Source of the DNA: Lutibacter oricola
Lineage (GTDB): Bacteria; Bacteroidota; Bacteroidia; Flavobacteriales; Flavobacteriaceae
Length of the DNA stretch: 64,000 nucleotides
Assembly (NCBI RefSeq): GCF_900106565.1
Contig: NZ_FNNJ01000001.1
Coordinates: forward strand, 620,001-684,000
Direction: 5' to 3'
This document shows, piece after piece, positions 26,364-35,243 of the stretch (position 1 is its first letter; every line of letters begins with the position of its first letter). The notes under the pieces were generated by a model. That model saw only the letters and a list, made by a program, of their open reading frames with translations, did no database searches and was not told where the DNA came from. The translations under genes and the position numbers were made by a program.

Positions 26364-27494
26364 TTATTCAACTATACCAAAATCATAAATAACAACTTCG
26401 TTATATTTTTCGTTAGGCTTTAATAAAGTTGATGGGAAATTTGAATGATTTGGGCTATCAGGGAAATGCTCAGTTTCCAAACAAAAAGCTGAATGTTGCC
26501 CATATTTTATTCCTTTTTTACCAGTAAAATCTCCAATTGCATTTCCTGAGTAAAATTGAACTCCAGGTTGAGTTGTGGTAACGGTTAAAGTTCTTCCAGA
26601 TGTAGGTTCAATTACTTTAATAACTTCTTCCAACTTATTTTCAGGTTTGTTAAAAATATAGCAGTAGTGATATCCATTATGATTTAATTGGTGGATATTA
26701 TCTCCAATTCTTGTCATTTTTGTTAAATCCCAATCAGTTCCTTTTACTGTTGAAATTTTTCCAGTTGGAACTATGTCTTCATCAATTTCGGTATAATTAT
26801 CTGCTTTAATTTGAATTTTATGATTGTAAATTTTTTCTTTCATAGCAGTTAGGTTAAAATAACTATGCTGCGTAAGATTTACATGCGTTGTTTTGTTGGT
26901 TGTTGCTTCAAATTGTACGTGAATAGCATTGTTTTTTGTTAAAGTGTAAGTAACATAAACATCTAAATTACCAGGAAACCCATTTGTTCCATCTTTTGAA
27001 AAATGATGAAATTTAATTCCTTTGCCTATTTTATTTTCAACGTATGTTCCATCCCAAAGCGTTCTGTCAAATTCATTAGCACCATGTGAACAATGAACTT
27101 TATCATTTTGTTTAAGCTGGTATTTTACACCATCAATTTCAAACTGACCATTTCTAATTCTATTTGCAAACCTACCAATAGTTGCTCCAAAGCAAGGATT
27201 TTTATCTAAATATTGTTGTAAATTATCAAAACCTAAAACTACATCTTCAAAAACTCCGTTTTTATCTGGTGCTAAAACAGAAGTAATAATACCTCCATAA
27301 TTGGTTAGTTTAACGGTCATTCCATTTTTATTTGTAAGTGTATATAAAAAAGCAGTTTTCCCATTAACAGTTCCCCATTCTTCTTTTTGAAATCCTGTTT
27401 TTTTGGTTGAACAACTTGTTAGTAATACTATACAAAATATATATAGTATGGTGTTTTTTTGAAAGTAGATACTTTTTAATACGTTTAGTAACAT
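26364..27494 (-). CDS. Aldose 1-epimerase (mutarotase) lipoprotein
   Basis: A 376-aa GalM-family protein with a lipoprotein signal (IFCIVLLTSC). Family landmarks are LTNYGGIITSVLAPDKNG, GFDNLQQYLDKNPCFGATIGRFANRI, VNLTQHSYFNL (catalytic His region), VQFYSGNAIGDF, and the catalytic Glu in SAFCLETEHFPDSPNH. It interconverts alpha and beta anomers of galactose or glucose, here in the periplasm next to galactose-releasing enzymes. Its last base abuts the stop of the convergent sulfatase with no gap. The name galM would fit by family only. Confidence 0.9.
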   Translation of the reverse strand: MLLNVLKSIYFQKNTILYIFCIVLLTSCSTKKTGFQKEEWGTVNGKTAFLYTLTNKNGMTVKLTNYGGIITSVLAPDKNGVFEDVVLGFDNLQQYLDKNPCFGATIGRFANRIRNGQFEIDGVKYQLKQNDKVHCSHGANEFDRTLWDGTYVENKIGKGIKFHHFSKDGTNGFPGNLDVYVTYTLTKNNAIHVQFEATTNKTTHVNLTQHSYFNLTAMKEKIYNHKIQIKADNYTEIDEDIVPTGKISTVKGTDWDLTKMTRIGDNIHQLNHNGYHYCYIFNKPENKLEEVIKVIEPTSGRTLTVTTTQPGVQFYSGNAIGDFTGKKGIKYGQHSAFCLETEHFPDSPNHSNFPSTLLKPNEKYNEVVIYDFGIVE

Positions 27495-27743
27495 TTTGTG
27501 TTATGGTTAGTTGTTTGTGTATGGTTTAGATTTAGTGTTTCATAAAAACGAAATCTTATAGCCAAATATACCTACTAAAATATCAAAATAGAAATAAATT
27601 CAACCTTTATAAATGTTGCTATAAATGTGTATTAAATAAAACATTTGTTATATATAATTTTACATATGCCACTATAATTAGCTTTAAGGTTTCTTATTTT
27701 TACACAAAACCTAATCTAGGTAATTAACCTAAAAAATAATAGA

Positions 27744-30700
27744 ATGAAGTTTTCAAGAATAATAATGTTGCTGATGTTGTTTCCGTTAATTGGATTGGCT
27801 CAAGAATTTTCAAGTGGTTTCGAAAATTCATTAAGTAGTGAATGGCACTCAGATACAAAAGGTGCCGGGTTATCTAAATTTGAAATTAGCACTGTTTCAA
27901 AATACCAAGGTGCTAATGGTTTTCATATGGATTTTAGTGCAACGGGTCAAAAGGGAAATTTATGGACACCTAAAAACCTAACGTTTGAAAGTGGTGTTAA
28001 ATATCGAATTTCATTTTGGTATAAAACGTTGGAGCCAACTGATAATAATGAAACAAATATTAAAATTTTTGACGATGGTGGAACAAAAATTGGGCATATA
28101 AATGTTAATGCTTTAACAAATACTGAGTGGACTAAATATACAACAGAGTATACAAGTACAGCTAGTGGAACAGCTTGCCAGGTGCTTTTTTCTTTTAGAC
28201 CATCAAATTCTGGAGGAAGTGCTTATTATTTAGATGATTTTTTAGTGGAAGAAATAATTGATAATTCAGCATTTTTTAATTCACTAAGGTCTTTTGATGT
28301 TGTTTCAGATGAAAGTATAGTATGGAAACAATTTGGGCCTGGAATGAGTGGAAATAATAAGGGAGCTCAATGGCACCCAACAGATTCAGATGTGTTATAC
28401 ATAGCACCTAATATGGGAAATGCATATCGTTCAACAGATAGAGGTTTTACTTATGAAACTATGATGAACTTTGACGCTCCTTCTTATAGTAACGGTATTA
28501 GAGGACCAAGAGATTTTACATCAATAGATTTTTCTAGAGTAAATCCAGATTATGGTTTTTGTACAGATGAAAATAATAAAGGAATTTATCATTCAACAGA
28601 TAAAGGGAAAACATGGGAACTTCAAGATAAATTTGGAGGTGCTTATTTGTCTTGTGTAACTGTTGATCCAAATAATGAAAACGTATGGTTTGTAGGAGCT
28701 GGAAGAATGAGAAATTTAGGAAGAATTTTATTCCCTCAAGCAACACCAAGAGGAACTTATACTGATAGTAATAGCGAAGGTAAAATATGGAAAAGTACAG
28801 ATAAAGGGGTGAACTGGACATTGTTTAATGCTGGTCTAGATTCAAATGCAGATGTGGAAACTATTATTGTAGACCCAGAAAATTCTTCAACGGTTTATGC
28901 TTCTACAAACTACGGTTTTTATAAGAGTATTGATGGCGGAGTAAATTGGATGAAAAAAACAGTAGAAGCAGGAGGATTAGATGTAATTCGCTCTTTCACA
29001 ATGCATCATAATACAAGTTCTGGAGATTTAACTTTTTATGTAATTAGTAGTGTTATGTGGCAAGCTAACGGCAGTTCTGTTGAAGATTTGTCAGGTGGAA
29101 TTTTTAAAAGTACAGATAGAGGTGAAACTTGGCAAAAAGTGAATGGTAATATTGCTTTAGATTTAACTCAGTTTAGCAGTAATTACCAAATTAAAAAAAG
29201 TTTTTATGGAGCGGTTGGATACTTTTTTGGTATTTCTGATAGTGAAGCTCAATCTACATATTCAACATTACCATCAAGTATAACACAGCGTTTTAATACA
29301 ATAACTGTTGATCCAAATGATCCTAACAATGTGTATGTGAATAACATGTATTCAAATGCTTCAGATAATAACTTTAAGCCTGGTCAAATATGGAGAAGTA
29401 AAGATGGTGGAGTTAATTGGTATGTAACTTTTAGAAATGGAAAAAACTGGAACAGTGGAAGCGATATTGCTTATTGGCAAGGAAGAGGAAACCCTACAGG
29501 TAGTAATGTGTCTATTAAATATTTAAACCATTGGGTGAATAGAGATGATTACGAAAGAAAATCTTGTAATTTTATGAAGTTTAATGCTAATGGAACAGTA
29601 CTTCATACTCAAATGGCAAAAATTTCATTAATGTCTTATGATGGTGGTGATACTTGGGTTGATATAGATGATCAAGAAACAACAACACCTGAAAGTTATG
29701 TTGGAGCTGGAAATTCTAATGTGCCTGGACACGGATTTTTTCAGCATATAGATATTAGAGATAAAGTATTTTGTGCCGCAGGAGAAAATACACTTTGGGT
29801 AACTAATGATGAAGGAGAGGAAGTAAGAGCTGGAGCTCAAGCAGCAACAGCATATAAAATTGGAGATGATGAGCAATCATTAAGTGCATATGCAATTCAC
29901 CCTAATGATATTAATATACATTATGCGCTTTTTTTCCGACAAACAGGAAAAGGTAAATTATATAGGTCAACAGATGGAGGTGTAAATTGGGAACATCACG
30001 GTACACCAATTCCAACTTGGCCAGATAATCCAGATATCTCTGGAGGAGATCAATCTGTACATCAATTAAGTTTTATTATTGATAAGAGTAATCCAAATTA
30101 TATGTATTTCTGTGTACCTGTTAGGTCAGACAAAATTCAATATGTAGGACAATCTGTTGGTGAATATGGAGTGTATAAATCTTCAGATGGAGGGGAAACA
30201 TGGAGTAAAAAGAATTCAGGTTTACCTAATTCACCTGATGCATCTGCAGCTTATCCTGGTCCTGATGTAACAGCTGTGGCAATTGATCCGAGTAATGCAA
30301 ATATTTTATATGCCACTCTTGAAGGTACAGATGGAGGCTTATATAAATCTATTGATAGAGGTGAAAATTGGTTGGAGGTTTCATCTGTAGCTACTTTATT
30401 AAGTAGGTATGGAGTAAATGACATTCATTTTGCTAATGATGGAAAAGTTTATATTACAACAGGTTTTACTTGGTGGGATGATGATGAAGGAGGTTTATGG
30501 GTAAGTGAAGATAATATGGCTACTTGGACAAGAATTTTTGATTTTCCTTGGGTGTACAGAGTAGAAACTGCTAATTACGATTCAAATACTATTTTAATAT
30601 CAACCTTTGGTAACAATGCCAATGATAATAGAAACCCAGGAACGTACTTATCAAAAGATAGTGGACAAACTTGGATTAAAATTAATAAAGGGAACGGCCA

Positions 30701-31079
30701 ATCGGATAGAATAAACGATATAGCGATAGATAATTATACGCCAGGAAAATATTATGTTTCAACTTATGGAAGTGGGTGGTATGTTGCTTTAGATCCAAAT
30801 CCAAATACATTAAGTGTAAAAAACGAAAACGTATTAAAAAATGATATTTATATATATCCAAACCCTGTAAGTGATACTTTTCGAATTAAAGGATTTAAAA
30901 CAGGTTTTAATCTTCAAATTTATTCTGTTGAAGGTAAATTGCTGAAGAAATTTAATAAAAATAATAAAAATAATAAAAACAGCTTTTCTGTTTCAAATTT
31001 AAATTCAGGAATCTACATCTATACTATTTCAAATAGTAATAATGAAAGAGTTAAATCAGGAAAATTTATAAAATTATAA
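27744..31079 (+). CDS. Large secreted Asp-box (BNR/sortilin-like) propeller protein with CBM-like domain and T9SS tail
   Basis: An 1111-aa protein: signal peptide ending IGLAQ; a carbohydrate-binding (CenC-like) sandwich at about 25-170 (GVKYRISFWYKT, YYLDDFLVEE); a long region of Asp-box repeats (STDRGFTYE, STDKGKTWE, SIDGGVNWM, STDRGETWQ, SKDGGVNWY, SSDGGETWS, SIDRGENWL), as in GH74-like and VPS10/sortilin propellers; and a C-terminal T9SS type A sorting domain (IYIYPNPVSDTFRI... SGIYIYTI) at about 1030-1111. It is probably surface-attached and may cut or bind the polysaccharide. It opens block D. No catalytic residues could be assigned. Confidence 0.78.
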   Translation: MKFSRIIMLLMLFPLIGLAQEFSSGFENSLSSEWHSDTKGAGLSKFEISTVSKYQGANGFHMDFSATGQKGNLWTPKNLTFESGVKYRISFWYKTLEPTDNNETNIKIFDDGGTKIGHINVNALTNTEWTKYTTEYTSTASGTACQVLFSFRPSNSGGSAYYLDDFLVEEIIDNSAFFNSLRSFDVVSDESIVWKQFGPGMSGNNKGAQWHPTDSDVLYIAPNMGNAYRSTDRGFTYETMMNFDAPSYSNGIRGPRDFTSIDFSRVNPDYGFCTDENNKGIYHSTDKGKTWELQDKFGGAYLSCVTVDPNNENVWFVGAGRMRNLGRILFPQATPRGTYTDSNSEGKIWKSTDKGVNWTLFNAGLDSNADVETIIVDPENSSTVYASTNYGFYKSIDGGVNWMKKTVEAGGLDVIRSFTMHHNTSSGDLTFYVISSVMWQANGSSVEDLSGGIFKSTDRGETWQKVNGNIALDLTQFSSNYQIKKSFYGAVGYFFGISDSEAQSTYSTLPSSITQRFNTITVDPNDPNNVYVNNMYSNASDNNFKPGQIWRSKDGGVNWYVTFRNGKNWNSGSDIAYWQGRGNPTGSNVSIKYLNHWVNRDDYERKSCNFMKFNANGTVLHTQMAKISLMSYDGGDTWVDIDDQETTTPESYVGAGNSNVPGHGFFQHIDIRDKVFCAAGENTLWVTNDEGEEVRAGAQAATAYKIGDDEQSLSAYAIHPNDINIHYALFFRQTGKGKLYRSTDGGVNWEHHGTPIPTWPDNPDISGGDQSVHQLSFIIDKSNPNYMYFCVPVRSDKIQYVGQSVGEYGVYKSSDGGETWSKKNSGLPNSPDASAAYPGPDVTAVAIDPSNANILYATLEGTDGGLYKSIDRGENWLEVSSVATLLSRYGVNDIHFANDGKVYITTGFTWWDDDEGGLWVSEDNMATWTRIFDFPWVYRVETANYDSNTILISTFGNNANDNRNPGTYLSKDSGQTWIKINKGNGQSDRINDIAIDNYTPGKYYVSTYGSGWYVALDPNPNTLSVKNENVLKNDIYIYPNPVSDTFRIKGFKTGFNLQIYSVEGKLLKKFNKNNKNNKNSFSVSNLNSGIYIYTISNSNNERVKSGKFIKL

Positions 31080-31088
31080 TCATAAAAA

Positions 31089-32633
31089 ATGAAGTTATTA
31101 AAAATAGGAATTTCCATTTTTACAATGCTGATATTGTTTTCAGTAAATGCACAAAAAAATGAAAGTAAAAAGCCAAATATAATTGTTGTTTTAGCAGACG
31201 ATGTTGGAGTTGGAGATATTTCAAAATATAGAAGGTTACACAGCCCAAAAATAATTATTGAAACACCAAATATTGATAAACTGGCTGAAGGTGGTATGAT
31301 GTTCACAAATGCACATGCACCAGCATCTTTATGTGCAACTTCACGTTATTCAATAATGACAGGTAACTATAATTTTAGAAGTCCACTACCTTGGGGAGTT
31401 TGGTCTGGGTATGCATCAGGTGTTTTTACAAATGAAACATTAACCTTGGGTAGATTAATGAAAAAAGCAGATTACAACACTGCTTTTATCGGAAAATGGC
31501 ATTTAGGAACACGATTTAAGGATAAAACAAACCCAGAAAAATTATACGATTTAAAAAGAGGTAAAGCTTTAAATTTAAACGTAGATATTACAAGTATTGC
31601 TGATGGTGGACCAATGCAATTTGGTTTTGATTACAGTTTTACATTACCATCAGGTATTCAAAATGAACCATATTCAGCTTATGAAAATGATAAATGGTTT
31701 CCGTTGCACGAAAAATCTTTGATAGGTTTAATAGATGCTGCTTATTGCAATCGTTTAGGTTTTGAGTTGGATAAAAAAGAAGGTTTGGGAGATTCTATGT
31801 GGAACCCTAGTGAAATTGGGCCACTAATCGCTAACAAAGCCGTAAATTATATAAAAGAAAATGCTAAAAAAGACAAACCGTTTTTTATGTACTACTGTTC
31901 TCAAGCAGTGCATACACCGCATACAGCTCCTGAAGAATTAGATGGAATTAAAGTTAAGGGAACAACTCCTTCAAAACATTTGGATATGGTTAAAGAGCTT
32001 GATATTCAAATGAAAATGATGATTGACGAATTAAAAGCACAAGGTATTTATGAAAATACTGTGTTTATTTTTACGTCAGATAATGGAGGTTTACATACTG
32101 ATGGAGACACTTGGAATGCAAGACACGAACCAAGTGATATTTATAGAGGTTGTAAAAATGATCCTTATGAAGGTGGAAGTAGAGTTCCGTTTATAGTTTC
32201 TTGGCCAGGAAAAGTAAAAGCTGAAGCAAAAGCAAATCAGCCAGTTTTAGGAACCGATATTTTAGCAACTATTGCTTCAATTTCTGGTGTAGAACTTGGA
32301 AATAATGAAGCATTAGATTCTTACAATTTAGTGCCTGTATTAAAGCAACCTAAAAAAGCAAAAACAAGACCATTTGTAATAATTCAAGGAGGTTCAGGTA
32401 AAGAAGGTATGATTGTAAAAGATGGATGGAAATTAATAATTCAATTCGATAAAAAAGACAAAACAGATAAAACAAGAACGCCAATAGCTTTATTCGATTT
32501 AAAAAATAACATTTGGGAACACGAAGAGTTAAACCAAATAAACAATTCAAAATATAAAAAGAAAGTTACTAGTTTACTAAAATTGTATAATGAAACTAGA
32601 GATAATGGTATTGCTACAAGAAAAAATATATAA
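31089..32633 (+). CDS. S1 sulfatase with a CATSR signature
   Basis: A 514-aa exported sulfatase (signal ending FSVNAQ). The maturation site is LC82-A-T-S-R86-YSIMTG: cysteine and arginine are conserved but threonine replaces the usual proline. Surrounding motifs are normal: VVLADDVGVGDIS, GKWHLGTRF, YYCSQAVHTPHTAPEEL, FTSDNGGLHTDG and YEGGSRVPFIVSW. The LCATSRY form resembles the LCTPSRY of arylsulfatase-A-like enzymes. Whether maturation still occurs is open. It follows the Asp-box protein by 9 bp. Confidence 0.86.
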   Translation: MKLLKIGISIFTMLILFSVNAQKNESKKPNIIVVLADDVGVGDISKYRRLHSPKIIIETPNIDKLAEGGMMFTNAHAPASLCATSRYSIMTGNYNFRSPLPWGVWSGYASGVFTNETLTLGRLMKKADYNTAFIGKWHLGTRFKDKTNPEKLYDLKRGKALNLNVDITSIADGGPMQFGFDYSFTLPSGIQNEPYSAYENDKWFPLHEKSLIGLIDAAYCNRLGFELDKKEGLGDSMWNPSEIGPLIANKAVNYIKENAKKDKPFFMYYCSQAVHTPHTAPEELDGIKVKGTTPSKHLDMVKELDIQMKMMIDELKAQGIYENTVFIFTSDNGGLHTDGDTWNARHEPSDIYRGCKNDPYEGGSRVPFIVSWPGKVKAEAKANQPVLGTDILATIASISGVELGNNEALDSYNLVPVLKQPKKAKTRPFVIIQGGSGKEGMIVKDGWKLIIQFDKKDKTDKTRTPIALFDLKNNIWEHEELNQINNSKYKKKVTSLLKLYNETRDNGIATRKNI

Positions 32634-32664
32634 TTAAAACAAACAAGAATTAAGAACAAACAAA

Positions 32665-35127
32665 ATGAGAAAAGTACTTTACGTAATGAGTTTTTTAATG
32701 CTAACATTTGTTGGTGTAAACAAAACTCAAGCACAAGACATTAAGTTTAATGATGATTGGCGCTTTTTTAATGCTGAAGCCGAAGGAGCTGAAAAAAATA
32801 GCTTTGACGATTCAAAATGGAGAAATTTAAATTTACCACACGATTGGGCAATTGAAGGTCCTTTTAGTGAAGAATACAATGCACGTTGTGGAGGTTTACC
32901 ATTTCACGGTACAGGTTGGTATCGAAAAAACTTTAAAATGGAAGCATCAGCAAAAGGAAAAGTTGTTAGAATGGAGTTTGAAGGAGCAATGTATGATGCT
33001 CATATATGGGTAAATGGAGAATTTGTAGGTAACAGACCTTACGGTTATATTGGTTTTGAATTCGATATTAGTAACTATTTAAAATACGATGGTTCAGATA
33101 ATGTAGTGGCTGTGCGTTTACGTCCACAAGATTTATCTTCTCGTTGGTATCCAGGAGCAGGTTTATATCGTTCAGTTTGGTTAAAAATTGACAACCCAGT
33201 ACACGTTGAACAATGGGGAGCATATATTACAACTCCAACAGTTTCAGAAAAACTAGGAGTTGTTCAAAATGAAACAACTGTTGTAAACACAAGTAATAAA
33301 GACGCTAAAGTTGTAGTGAAACAAGAGTATTTTTCACCTGAAGGGAAATTAGCAGCTTCAATTGAAGATGAAATTACGGTGAAGGCAAATTCGAAAGAGG
33401 TTTCTGGAACTTACGTAAATGTGAAAAACCCTAAAATTTGGGATACTGAAAATCCAAGTATTTACAAAGCCGTTACTACGGTTTCAAAAAATGGAAAAGT
33501 AATTGATACGTACAATTCAACCTTCGGAATTAGAGCTATTTCATTTTCTACTGAAGGATTTTTCTTAAACGGGAAGAAAATTCGATTTAACGGTGTTTGT
33601 TTACATCACGATAATGGGTCATTAGGTTCTGCCGTTTACAAAAGAGCTGATGAACGTAAATTACAAATTATGAAAAGTATGGGTGTAAATGCAATCCGTA
33701 CAAGTCATAATCCACCTTCAAGAGAATTTTTAGAAGTATGTGATGAGTTAGGTTTATTAGTTTTAGATGAAGCTTTTGATGTTTGGGCTGAAGCAAAAGT
33801 TCCAAATGGATACAATGTATTTTTTAATGAATGGGCCGAGCGTGATATTAAAGATATGGTGAAAAGAGATAGAAATCACCCATCAATTATTATGTGGAGT
33901 ACAGGAAATGAAATTCATGAACAACACAACAAAAAAGAAGGTTGGAAAGTTGCAAGAATGTTGAGTAATTACTGTAAAGAAGTAGATCCAACGCGTCCTA
34001 CAACATTAGGAATGAACAATTTTGAAGCGCCTTATAAAATGAATTTTGCAGCGCAATCTGATATTGCAGGAATTAATTACAAGCCTACAAAATACGGTTA
34101 CATTCACGAAACATATCCACAATTAGCTTTATATGGTTCAGAAACTTCAAGTTGTACAAGCAGTAGAGGTGTATATCATTTACCAATTGAAAAATACACC
34201 ACACACGAATCTTTGCACGTAACAAGTTACGATTTAATTGGCCCACCTTGGGCATATCCACCAGATGTAGAATTCCATTTTCAAGAACAAAATCCAAACA
34301 TTATGGGTGAGTTTATTTGGACTGGATTTGATTATTTAGGAGAGCCAACGCCTTATGGAGGTAAAGACAACTCAACAAATGGATATTGGAACGGTCACTG
34401 GCCATCAAAAAGTTCATATTTTGGAGCTGTAGATTTATGTGGTTTCCCTAAAGATAGATTCTATTTATATCAAAGTCAGTGGACTTCAAAGCCAATGATT
34501 CACTTATTACCACATTGGAACTGGAAAGGAATGGAAGGACAAGATATTCCGGTTTATTGTTATACAAACTGTGATGAAGCAGAACTTTTTGTGAACGGAA
34601 AATCAATGGGTAAAAAAGTGAAAGGAAAAGATTTGACCGAATTAATAGTGAAATTTTCTAGATATGAAGGTGACTCATTTCAATCAAAATACCGTTTATC
34701 TTGGAATGTGCCTTACCAAGCAGGGAACATAAAAGTAGTTGGTTATAAAGATGGAAAGCAAGTATTAGAAAAACAAATTAATACAGCTGGTAAACCTGCA
34801 AAAGTTAGCTTAAAAGTTGATAGAAGAGAAATTAATGCAAATGGTGAAGATTTGGCCTATGTAACTGTTAGAATTGAAGATAAAAACGGAAATTTATGTC
34901 CTAATGCAACAAACTTGGTAAACTTCTCTGTAAAAGGTGCAGGAGAATTGGTTGGAGTTGATAATGGAAATCAAATTAGTTTAGAGTCTTTTCAAGCAAA
35001 TCATAGAAAAGCATTTAGTGGAATGTGTTTAGCAATTTTAAAGTCTTCAAAAACATCAGGAAAAATAACATTAACAGCTAAATCTAAACGATTAAAAAGC
35101 GCTGTAGTTGTTGTAGAAACTAAATAA
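32665..35127 (+). CDS. GH2 beta-galactosidase-like, with DUF4982 and Ig-like C-terminus
   Basis: An 820-aa exported enzyme (signal ending KTQAQ). The GH2 sugar-binding sandwich starts FNDDWRFFNAEAEGAEKNSFDDSKWRNLNLPHDWAIEGPF; the Ig domain is at about 185-290; the TIM barrel contains acid/base E416 in HPSIIMWSTGNEIHEQ and the likely nucleophile E493 in ALYGSETSSC. The C-terminal 250 residues contain a DUF4982-like domain and an invasin/Ig-like domain (VTVRIEDKNGNLCPNATNLVNFSVKGAGELVGVDNGN). Expected activity is exo-beta-galactosidase on galactan oligosaccharides, in the periplasm. Confidence 0.9.
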   Translation: MRKVLYVMSFLMLTFVGVNKTQAQDIKFNDDWRFFNAEAEGAEKNSFDDSKWRNLNLPHDWAIEGPFSEEYNARCGGLPFHGTGWYRKNFKMEASAKGKVVRMEFEGAMYDAHIWVNGEFVGNRPYGYIGFEFDISNYLKYDGSDNVVAVRLRPQDLSSRWYPGAGLYRSVWLKIDNPVHVEQWGAYITTPTVSEKLGVVQNETTVVNTSNKDAKVVVKQEYFSPEGKLAASIEDEITVKANSKEVSGTYVNVKNPKIWDTENPSIYKAVTTVSKNGKVIDTYNSTFGIRAISFSTEGFFLNGKKIRFNGVCLHHDNGSLGSAVYKRADERKLQIMKSMGVNAIRTSHNPPSREFLEVCDELGLLVLDEAFDVWAEAKVPNGYNVFFNEWAERDIKDMVKRDRNHPSIIMWSTGNEIHEQHNKKEGWKVARMLSNYCKEVDPTRPTTLGMNNFEAPYKMNFAAQSDIAGINYKPTKYGYIHETYPQLALYGSETSSCTSSRGVYHLPIEKYTTHESLHVTSYDLIGPPWAYPPDVEFHFQEQNPNIMGEFIWTGFDYLGEPTPYGGKDNSTNGYWNGHWPSKSSYFGAVDLCGFPKDRFYLYQSQWTSKPMIHLLPHWNWKGMEGQDIPVYCYTNCDEAELFVNGKSMGKKVKGKDLTELIVKFSRYEGDSFQSKYRLSWNVPYQAGNIKVVGYKDGKQVLEKQINTAGKPAKVSLKVDRREINANGEDLAYVTVRIEDKNGNLCPNATNLVNFSVKGAGELVGVDNGNQISLESFQANHRKAFSGMCLAILKSSKTSGKITLTAKSKRLKSAVVVVETK

Positions 35128-35141
35128 TTTATGTTGGATAT

Positions 35142-35226
35142 CGTCACCCTGAACTTGTTTCAGGGTCTCATAAAGAAGGTTAACAACATTAAAACTATGA
35201 GATGCTGAAATAAATTCAGTATGACG
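35142..35226. repeat. Intergenic palindromic repeat (REP/MITE-like), copy 1
   Basis: An 85-bp element bounded by CGTCA (35142-35146) and TGACG (35222-35226). It contains the hairpin CCCTGAACTTGTTTCAGGG at the left and GCTGAAATAAATTCAG at the right; TCTCAT and ATGAGA are also inverted. A degraded copy lies at 54293-54370. It fills most of the 116-bp gap between the GH2 and the Fn3-GH43-like gene. Confidence 0.65.
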
Positions 35227-35243
35227 TAGATATTCATTAAAAG

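Noticed and set aside
26354-26385. Weak hairpin GGTA/TACC with TAGTT/AACTA at the convergent sulfatase/aldose epimerase ends
   Set aside because: The stem is short and interrupted; not enough to call a terminator.
27687-27730. AGGTTT/AAACCT and AGGT/ACCT short inverted repeats before the Asp-box gene
   Set aside because: Half-sites are only 4-6 bp and do not match the 12-bp or TTAACTT motifs; too weak to call an operator.
31019-31306. Antisense open frame spanning the junction of the Asp-box gene and the CATSR sulfatase
   Set aside because: It overlaps the T9SS tail and the sulfatase signal peptide on the opposite strand and has no recognisable features.
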